Below, one piece after another: positions 56,366 to 64,000 of a stretch of 64,000 nucleotides of DNA. Within the stretch, counting starts at the first letter, position 1. Each line of letters begins with the position of its first letter. Source of the DNA: Plectosphaerella cucumerina (taxonomy: Eukaryota > Ascomycota > Sordariomycetes > Glomerellales > Plectosphaerellaceae); contig JAGPXD010000002.1 of assembly GCA_020746995.1 (NCBI GenBank), positions 558,001-622,000 of the forward strand. Direction: 5' to 3'. The notes beneath the pieces were generated by a model. It had not been told where the DNA came from, did not search any database, and saw only the letters and a list, made by a program, of their open reading frames with translations. The position numbers were made by a program, and so were the translations under genes.

Positions 56366-57499
56366 GATTGACGATTGGCAGGCAGCAACCTGCAGGCTCT
56401 TTCTCGGCGTGATAAAGAGCTCGACTTTCTGGCTCCCTGGCCGATAGGCGGCAAGGGCGCGGCGCGAGAGCAGACACTAGCAGCAAGGGGAAGACAAGAA
56501 ATCGAGTTCCAAGACGTGCAAAACACTTGTGTTTCCTCTTGCGAGTCAAGACGTGACGTGATGCAGAGGAGACGAATGGCCAAGTATTATGGGAGGGAGG
56601 CGGGGCGAAACGAGGTTTTTGCTTGCTTCAATTCCTTCATCCAGCTTCGTCACGTGCCCCGCGCAATTTCACCAGTCCAGAAGCCTTCCCTAGTCCGAGC
56701 AGATCCAGGGCGTATCGCTTACAGCATGTTCGATCCAGGTGAGAAGCTGGAAGGCAGTCGGGTGGTTGCCGACGAAGGACAGGTTGTCGCGTGCCTCTGA
56801 CGAAGCTGAGGATCGGTTCGGCTGTGTCGCTAAGGATGTGACTTGGCGCGGGAGATGTGACTCGTAAGGGTGATGCCGCAGAATGTGCGACAAGTTCGCG
56901 GGGGATTGTTTGAAGTTGGAAAGGGCGGATGTTGTTGAAGGAAAGTTGGCTGAATCAGGTCGAGGCGCTTTGGCTTCAGCTTTGATTTGGCGGAAGCGAC
57001 TTTGTCAACAGGAGGGTGGCAGGAGCAGTCACGTGGTCCGTGCGTTCAGCTAGGTACCTAGGTTTTAGCCTGAGTTGACGGGAGGGAGGTTTGTCACGGT
57101 GCCTGTCTTCCTCTGGTTAGCGTGGTTTTGAACCGACAACATCACGGTTTCAAGGCGAGCAGCTTCAAGGAAGACTTCAGCAATGGGCGCCTTCCCGTTG
57201 CCAACTCTGTGGAAGAATACTCAACTGTCAAAGCAGCTGTGGGACTTGTAACCTTCAATGGGGATACTATTTTATTTGTGACTCAGTCCCTGCTTGCCGC
57301 CAACATGGGAGTACTTGGTTTTCGAGCATCACAGACAGCTTTAAGGCCTGGCCTCTGTTCTCGGAGTACTCATTTATATCGCTGACTCCCTCACTACTCT
57401 CTTTCCCTAGCGGCTTTCTCTGACTCAAAGCCTCATCGAGGCGATACAACGACTCTGTACCATGGAGGCACATCTCCCCTTCCATCCAAGATGATCCGC
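56366..57499. other. 1.1-kb gap upstream of pcf11
   Basis: This is the promoter side of pcf11 and the 3' side of the WSC gene. The right half (57.1-57.4 kb) is less GC-rich than its surroundings. No gene was recognised. Confidence 0.55.
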
Positions 57500-58581
57500 T
57501 TAGGAGAACTCGGCATTCTCGCAAGGCTCGCCAACCACACAAGCCGCGTACAGGCTCATCCAGCCAGCACCACCACAGTACTGGCCGCTGTCACCACCAC
57601 ACCTCATGTTGCAGCCCGAGAGGCTGGCGATGGTGGTGCCAGGCTCGCGCGTAGGAGGGTACGAGTTGCCGCACCAGCACTCGCGGCTGTACTCGCTTCC
57701 GGCAAAGGCATAGCCGAGGCTGCCGCAGTGGGCGACACAGAGCTCGTTTGTCAGGAGGTCGTCGGCGTACAGGGTGCCGGTGAGAGTGCGGCCGAGGCCG
57801 TCACCAGCAGGGCCTTCCTCGGGTGCGCAGCCGACGAAGGCGAATCCCTCAGCGGTCACATCAGCGAAGATTTCGGGCGTGACGGTGACGGTCGGGACAG
57901 ATGGCACCGTCGATGTCGCCGAGGGCACACCCGAGGGAGCGGGAGGGGGGCCCGACCTATCGATGACCAGGGTGACGGGGAAGCAGGGGCGGGCAGGGTC
58001 GTAGGCCGGGTTCTCCGGGGGCGACCAGCGGAACTCGTGGGTGTCGCCAGCCGCCGAGCGCACGCAAATGTTGCCACCGGGCTCCTCGTTGCCCTGGTTC
58101 AGGACGAAGGAGAGCTCGACCTGCAGCTCGTCCGTATCCGGGTTGCAGCCGTAGACGGGCTGGAAGACAGCCCGAGGGTCGCCGCGTTCCGTCATGAAGA
58201 GCTTGGTGGTGTTGTCGGTGATGAGGTACTGGGGACATCATGTCAGCATACTTCCGCGCGGCTTATGAGGATATGGAGCCGACAGCTTACCTCGCCTTGG
58301 ATGACGGCGCGCAGGGGTGTAGGGCCCCAGGTGATGACACCGTCGATCAGGGTCAGGTCGAAGGCATACTCGCCCGTAGGGCTGAGGAACAGGTGCTGGT
58401 CGCCGCCGCCGGCCTCGAAGAGGTTGTAGAAGCGGTTGTGGATGACCGGGAACTCAGGGTTCTGGACGACAATACCGAAGCCCTCGGTAATGGTGTTGGA
58501 CAGAGGAGGCTCTTCGGGGATTTCGCAGGCCATGGCCACGGCGGCGGCCATGAGGCCGGAGAAGAGCTGACGGCGCGTCAT
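57500..58581 (-). CDS. Secreted protein with C-terminal WSC domain
   Basis: Exons complement(58291-58581, 57500-58228) encode 339 aa; the intron at 58229-58290 is GTAAGC...CTGACATGATGTCCCCAG. The signal sequence (MTRRQLFSGLMAAAVAMA) is followed by an N-terminal domain of unknown function about 190 residues long (VIHNRFYNLFEAGGGDQHLF, GEYAFDLTLIDGVITWGPTP, YGCNPDTDELQVELSFVLNQ). I associate it with the fungal family placed beside WSC domains. A Pro/Ser/Thr linker leads to one WSC domain (about 236-330) with its cysteine pattern (FVGCAPEE, LCVAHCGSLGYAFAGSEYSR, ECWCGNSYP, GCNMRCGGDSGQYCGGAGWM). WSC domains bind wall polysaccharide. No membrane anchor is seen, so the protein is probably extracellular or wall-bound. 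A TATA box lies 133 bp upstream. Confidence 0.85.
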
Positions 58582-61500
58582 TATGGGCAAGGTAGCAGAC
58601 TCGAGTAAAGGCAAAGTAGGGGTTCAACAGATGGCAGGAAAGGTAGTATGCGGGTGGTGTATGCGACTCTGCTGAAGGCGAAAGGGAGACACAGATGGTA
58701 CCGGCGAGCCCCCTTTTTATACTCCAGCCAAGGACCTGGAAGCTGAGGTTTAAGCCTCGACTCTGTTCCTCGGATTTGGAGAACCAGCCTGAACTCCGTC
58801 TTCATCCTCACCAAGGTTCGTCGGGCCATGGAAGCGCCTCAGCCGGGCGTGTTCCCATTCGTCAATGCGGCGAGCTTCGAGGAAACGAAACGGCGACAAG
58901 GGCCGCACCGCTCATGCAAGGCATGTCTTGCCCCTCACTTCGGCCGCCGTTGCGACCCTGGCTGCAGCGGACGGCACGATCCAGCCCCCCACAACGGCAC
59001 GGCCTGCATCGAATATTGGCCCGGCCGGGCCCGTCATTGGACGTCAATACAGGTCGGGGACCACCCTTGAGCATAAGCTGGACTGCACTGGTACCTCGCG
59101 CATGTCGTTGCTCTGGGATATTAATTGAGGTCAGGCTTGCAATGGCGGCTTGGAGTGTCCGGCTTTGGCTGGACGCCTCGCGCGCCAAGAAGACCTTCGT
59201 ATTCCAGATGAGGCCGCAGGCAGGCGTTTGCAGGACGAGACGCACCATGCAGGCCACGCCGGTGAGGGGTGGGACGAGAGGTGCGCTGGTGGTGTGCTGC
59301 TGCGGGTTGCGCGGTGCTGTTGTGGTAGGCTCCGCGGGCGGATAGCTGCGGGATCGCTCAGCTTCTATGTGTCAATAAACTATTTCTGCAGACGCCACCA
59401 GCCGTTTGTCCCAGGTCCTGATCAGATGTTACTGGCGAACCCCTGGAGAGAGACACCGTGGGATTTCGGACATCAGCCCTCTTACCCCCCCTTTTCCCCC
59501 ACAGGGTTCTTGGAGGAAAGAGGTCATCACGCTGCCTGGTGTCTGCTCTGGTTCAGAGACTCAGCCGTCGCTCTTGGCACTTGCCGATGGCACTCGACTG
59601 CTGACATGTGGCTGGGGTGAGAGGGGTAAGACGCGGTGCAGGAGGCAGTCGGAGGCGGGCTGATGACGCCCTGCAATCAGCAGTATGAGACTTCTGAAGC
59701 AGGCTTGTGGAGCGAACAGGGTGCCTTGATGCCTCGCGACGTGATTGTACGACCTCGAAGGGCATGTTCTGCACCAGCCCTGGCCATATCTGCAGCAGAA
59801 ACAGAAGCAGGCCACACCGACCGGCCTGCATCCTCGCCTGTGATCCTTCAAGGGGCCAGGCAGGCCTGGAACGGCTGAAGCCATCACAGCCACTCCATCT
59901 GGACGAGGTCACCGAGGACGAAAGGAGTCGAGTGCATCGCGGCAGTGGCGGGACATAGCTCATCCAAGGGCGTGGCGGCGGTTGAAGTTGTCGTCCCCGC
60001 GGCGTCTCACGGATGAGGGGACGGCAGGTTGCCGGACTTCATTGACCGTGGGCGGGCGGTTCGCATGGGGGCTGCACTCGGGCAAGCTGAAAGAGAAAGA
60101 TAACGCATGGTTGACAGGGCGCTTGGAGTGCGAGTTGTGGTTCATTAAGGTGCGCCAAGTAATATACCGGGCGACCTGCTGCTGCAGGCCAGGCGATGCA
60201 TGCTGTCGGAGGGTAGCATCAGGCCAGATGCGAACGCCGAGGGCAGGCAGCAGACGGCCGGGCCGGTCGAACTGGGCCGATACGGGGCAGCAATGCGACG
60301 CTCGACGATACTGGCGTTCTGAAGAAGAGGCGGCATGGGTTCTGAGAGGCAAACGTGGTGGTGTAAGCGAGGTCGTACGCGGAAAAGCAGCCCACAGACC
60401 GAGAGCCATGGACCGCTGCCCGGCGTTCCGGTGCTCGATTTGTCGGTGAGATGGGGGAGATAGAGTCGGTCGACTTGGACCCCTGGAGGCGCACTCAGAG
60501 GAGTCGGATTCGTTGGCCAACTTCGCTATCGCGGGTGAAGGCGATGTGACTCGATGCAAGTGTGACTTGTATGTGCTGAACGGGACCGGCAAATCCCGCG
60601 CCAGACGGGTATTTTCAGTTGAGGCTTGCGGTCGGGCGAAGAAGGGAAAAGAGGAGAGAACGAGAGGAAAGAGAGGAAACCTAGATGTTCCATCGAGGCC
60701 GACTGTCAGATGACTTCAAGATGCCTGAGAGCATTGTGAGCGAGATGGTGAGCAGGACTCAATCGACCCACGAGCTTTGGGTTACGCAATCTTCAAAGTC
60801 ACACTGGAGACGAAGAGATCAGGGATCAATCAGGGGGAAAAAAGCAACATTGTCATGCACTAAACCCGTTCCTGCGTGGAAGCGACAGCACCTCGAGGTG
60901 AGTCGAGATGGCGATAGAAAAAGACGCGCGATGACTGTTCTGTTGTCGTCTGAGTGACATCTCGAGGTCCTTCCCCGGCGAGTGACGTGACCCGTGGAAG
61001 GAGTGACTGACAGCACCTGCCCAGACTGTCCGTGCCTGCCCGCGATCGGCCGCGATCGGGGAAGCGCACTCGGACGTGGAAGCTGCGTGGCAGATGGGAC
61101 GGTGGAAACCCTCCAGGTGGTCCCTGCCTCCTGCTGCCGAGGTTTCCACGCCATTGACCCGACAGTGACTCGACGGCGCATCGTGATGCTTGCCTCAGCG
61201 GACGGGAGCGGTCCTGGCTGGAATTCTTCAGCGCCTTTCAGCGACTGAGACCCCCAAGCCCCCCGCTGGTGCCGTCACAGCACTGAGCAGTCGGTGCACG
61301 CAGCGCAGTGTGTGAGCTGCCCCCACAAGACAGGACCTGGGGACCCGCACCAAACCCCCGAATCCGTGCCATTCTCTGCCTAGCGGCCCCCACGGCTGCA
61401 TTCATCCGCCCAAAGCGTGCCAATCAGACGACACAATCGCCGCGGGGAGCTGCTTGTCTGCCAGCTCCGACCACAAATTCGGCGCCCACGTCCCAGAGTC

Positions 61501-61763
61501 ACAGGCCTGGGAAGTCGCAGGGGGCCCCGGGGGGGCAGGCGCAACCCTCGCTCCACGTCCCGCGCGCAGGAAAGTCGAGTCAGACGGGCCCGGCAAAGTC
61601 CCGGTCAGACCATTTCGAGCGAAGGCCACCACCCAAAGTACGGGCCTGCTATATTCTTTGTGTTTGCTCCTCTCTCTACCTCCGCCTCACCTCTCCTTCC
61701 CATCACCATTTGCTTTCTTTCCCTTCGTGCAAAGCGAGTCCTTGCCTCTCACACACCGCCATC
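58582..61763. other. 3.2-kb divergent gap, WSC gene to aspartate aminotransferase
   Basis: The two flanking genes point outwards. Near the WSC gene lies a TATA box. The 100 bp before the aminotransferase start are CT-rich and leader-like (around 61670-61740). Between them only overlapping, domain-free frames occur. Confidence 0.55.
58714..58721 (-). promoter_or_regulatory. TATA box of the WSC-domain gene
   Basis: TATAAAAA on the minus strand lies 133 bp upstream of the WSC gene ATG (58581). It is the clearest TATA element seen in front of a gene in this window. Confidence 0.5.
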
Positions 61764-63320
61764 ATGATGCTGTCCGCCGCCAGAATCGCCACCAGGCAGG
61801 TCGCCGTCCGCAGGACCGTGGCCATGCCCTTCGCCGCCGTTCGCGCCGCTTCGTCCTTCTCCGGTGTCCCCCAGGGCCCTCCCGTGAGCTACCTACCCCC
61901 TTCCGACCCTCCCACCCCCTGAGCTTCCGTGGCGCGATTGCTAACCCATTGGCGATAGGATGTGAGTGTTTCTGTACCAATTCGCCTGTGAAAAGAGATC
62001 GCGCAGCTAATCCCGAGCTTCGCCGGTAAACAGGCCATTCTCGGTATGTCACATGCTCCACGTCCGCGATTGCCTCATTGTGCCGTACTGACCGCTCTCC
62101 TTCTCTAGGCATCACCGAAGCCTTCAAGGCCGACAAGTTCGACAAGAAGATCAACCTCGGTACGAGCCCCAGCTGTCGCCGCGCGCCGCGACCATCGCTG
62201 ACCCATCCTCCCCCCTCTAGGTGTCGGCGCCTACCGCGATGACCAGGGCAAGCCCTACGTCCTGCCCTCGGTCCGCACCGCCGAGCAGAAGGTGGTCGAC
62301 GCCAAGCTGAACAAGGAGTACGCCGGCATCACGGGCGTGCCCGAGTTCTCCAAGGCCGCCGCCGTCCTCGCCTACGGCAAGAACTCCCCCGCCGCCGACC
62401 GCATCGCCATCACCCAGTCCATCTCCGGCACCGGCGCCCTCCGCATCGGCGGCGCCTTCCTGGCCAAGTTCTGGCCTGGCGACAAGGCCATCTACATCCC
62501 CACGCCCAGCTGGGCCAACCACAAGGCCGTCTTCTCCGACGCCGGCCTCAAGGTGAACCAGTACCGCTACTACAATAAGGACACCATCGGTCTCGACTTC
62601 GAGGGCATGGTCGCCGACATCGAGGCCGCGCCCAAGGGCTCCGTCTTCCTCTTCCACGCCTGCGCCCACAACCCCACCGGCGTCGACCCCACCCAGGAGC
62701 AGTGGAAGGCCATCTCGGCCGCCGTCAAGAAGGGAGGCCACTACTCCTTCTTCGACATGGCCTACCAGGGCTTCGCCTCGGGCTCCGTCGACAACGACGC
62801 CTTCGCCCTCCGCTACTTCGTCGAGCAGGGCCACGAGCTGTGCCTGGCTCAGTCCTTCGCCAAGAACATGGGTCTCTACGGTGAGCGCGTCGGTGCCTTC
62901 TCCGTCGTCGCCTCGTCGCCCGAGGAGCGCGTCCGCCTCGACTCGCAGATCAAGATCCTCGTCCGCCCCATGTACTCCAACCCCCCCGTCCATGGCGCCC
63001 GCATCGCCGCCGAGATCCTCAACAACCCCGCCCTGTACGAGCAGTGGCTCGGCGAGGTCAAGGACATGGCCGACCGCATCATCAAGATGCGCGCCCTGCT
63101 CAAGGACAACCTTGAGAAGCTCGGCAGCAAGCACGACTGGAGCCACATCACCAACCAGATCGGCATGTTCGCCTACACCGGCCTGACCCCCGAGCAGATG
63201 GACTCCCTCGCCAAGGAGCACTCCGTCTACGCCACCAAGGACGGCCGCATCTCCGTCGCCGGTATCACCAGCGCCAACGTCGGCCGCCTTGCCGAGGCCA
63301 TCTTCAAGGTCAAGGGTTAG
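61764..63320 (+). CDS. aat1: Aspartate aminotransferase, mitochondrial
   Basis: Exons 61764-61883, 61959-61961, 62034-62043, 62109-62159 and 62221-63320 give 427 aa. It transfers the amino group between aspartate and 2-oxoglutarate with pyridoxal phosphate, feeding the malate-aspartate shuttle and amino-acid metabolism. The Arg/Ala-rich start (MMLSAARIATRQVAVRRTVA) is a mitochondrial targeting peptide. The mature part begins near GVPQGPPDAILGITEAFKAD. Class-I aminotransferase hallmarks are NLGVGAYRDDQGKPYVLPSV, SGTGALRIGGAFL, HACAHNPTGVDPT, FFDMAYQGFASG and the cofactor lysine K276 in AQSFAKNMGLYGERVGAFSV. Exon 2 is only GAT (one Asp) and exon 3 only 10 nt. Both are needed to restore the family-conserved PPDAILGITEAF. 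The last exon has very strong C-ending codon bias. Confidence 0.95.
61959..61961 (+). other. 3-nt micro-exon (GAT, Asp) of aspartate aminotransferase
   Basis: GAT lies between intron 61884-61958 (GTGAGC...GCTAACCCATTGGCGATAG) and intron 61962-62033 (GTGAGT...GCTAATCCC...AAACAG). Including it gives the family-conserved PPDAILG; omitting it loses the Asp. Confidence 0.75.
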
Positions 63321-63580
63321 AAGAAGAATTGGTTCGAGGGGTGAAGAGAGACAGCGGTAGAGAATGAGCCTTGGTACAACAACACACGGACTGGGAAAGA
63401 GAAAACAAAAGGCACATAGACTGCGGTCCGGCAGCGGCGGGCGTCCTCTGCCCGAGCGGCATCTTGAAATTTTGTACAATACCATATCGCTCGTCATGCA
63501 TGTCGTTGGATTTCATGTCTCGTGTGTCGTCGTCGCTGGACTTGGTCTGTGATGTCACCCTGAGTCTCTGGGGATGCGGC

Positions 63581-64000
63581 TCATGCCCCCCTCAACCTGT
63601 TCAGGTCACGAGTGACCTCTTCCAGCTCCCGCTCCATGTTGCGGTAAGCCTTTGCCATTTCCCGCATGCGGGCTTCCTTGGCCTCCTCACCCGGCACGCC
63701 GACGCCGTATTCCTCCAGCTCTGCGCGCGCAGCGGCAATGGCCTCTTGGACTTGGGCTCTGGCATCCCTCAGATGGGCCGAGTAGGCAACGAGTGCCTGG
63801 ACGGCATCAGGCGAGTATACATCTGCAGCGAGGGCGTCTTTGGCCGCGAGAGCGTCGCCGCGCCCCTTGCGAGCGAGGAGGGAGACCTCCTCGGCGCGGA
63901 GTTCGAGACTGCGAGCCACGATGCCGTGCTTGCCCTCGAGTGACTTGATGAGCATATCTGCGGCTGAGCGGTGCTTGGCGAGCAAGGCGGCAAGGGAGGA
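63581..64000 (-). CDS. C-terminal part of a coiled-coil protein, runs off right edge
   Basis: The minus frame is open from the right edge to a stop at 63581, giving about 139 residues of the C-terminus. The sequence is strongly helical and heptad-like, Ala/Glu/Arg/Leu-rich (SLEGKHGIVARSLELRAEEV, AQVQEAIAAARAELEEYGVG, MAKAYRNMERELEEVTRDLN) and ends RLRGA. No enzyme motif is visible. I do not recognise the family with confidence; structural subunits of cytoskeletal or kinetochore-type complexes look like this. It converges with the aminotransferase gene, 260 bp away. Confidence 0.65.
   Translation of the reverse strand, partial: SSLAALLAKHRSAADMLIKSLEGKHGIVARSLELRAEEVSLLARKGRGDALAAKDALAADVYSPDAVQALVAYSAHLRDARAQVQEAIAAARAELEEYGVGVPGEEAKEARMREMAKAYRNMERELEEVTRDLNRLRGA

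Noticed and set aside
62217..63497. 426-codon ORF antisense to aspartate aminotransferase
   Set aside because: Same codon-bias shadow effect; no recognisable domain or plausible ATG start.

Overview
The window reads as nuclear DNA of a filamentous ascomycete, most likely a Sordariomycete. It is GC-rich with strong G/C third-position bias. Introns are short (about 48-120 nt), with GTNNGT donors and CTAAC/CTGAC branch sites. Recognisable fungal families include VTC, Zn2Cys6, GH128, Xyd1-type dehydrogenase, Trm9, Pcf11 and WSC. There is no bacterial, viral, rRNA, tRNA or CRISPR signal. All gene models were built by hand from reading frames and splice sites, and exon coordinates are in each entry.

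Left part (1-17 kb): a broken gene with two lesions runs off the left edge on the minus strand. It shares a divergent promoter with a complete polyphosphate polymerase of the VTC complex (+), and that promoter carries a CACGTG phosphate-response-type site. Then come a conserved 412-aa orphan (-), a Zn2Cys6 regulator of UPC2/ECM22 type (-) with a palindromic sterol-response element 131 bp upstream, about 5 kb without genes, and a highly codon-biased secreted GH128 cell-wall glucanase (+). An 11-exon seven-transmembrane receptor-like gene (-) follows; it contains a GC-AG intron and an apparent 3-nt exon.

Middle (17-43 kb): genes are sparse. There is a PA-TM-RING ubiquitin ligase (-), tubulin cofactor B (-), a two-repeat Myb protein (+) with a very long upstream leader, and the tRNA wobble-uridine methyltransferase Trm9 (-). 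Gaps of 3-9 kb separate them. I found no convincing gene in these gaps apart from one coding-like but broken stretch near 20.1-20.9 kb.

Right part (42.6-64 kb): an NADP-dependent D-xylose dehydrogenase (-) and an aldo-keto reductase (+) are divergent across a 682-bp promoter with three GCGGGG (CreA-type) sites. Next are a 798-aa orphan (-) and an FGGY pentulose kinase (-). These sugar-redox and sugar-kinase genes may form a loose pentose-metabolism neighbourhood. Pcf11 (-), a secreted WSC-domain protein (-), mitochondrial aspartate aminotransferase (+, with 3-nt and 10-nt exons) and the end of a coiled-coil gene (-, off the right edge) complete the window.

The most interesting items are the two independent 3-nt micro-exons, the sterol element in front of a sterol-regulator-type factor, the phosphate-type site in front of VTC, and the doubly damaged gene at the left edge.
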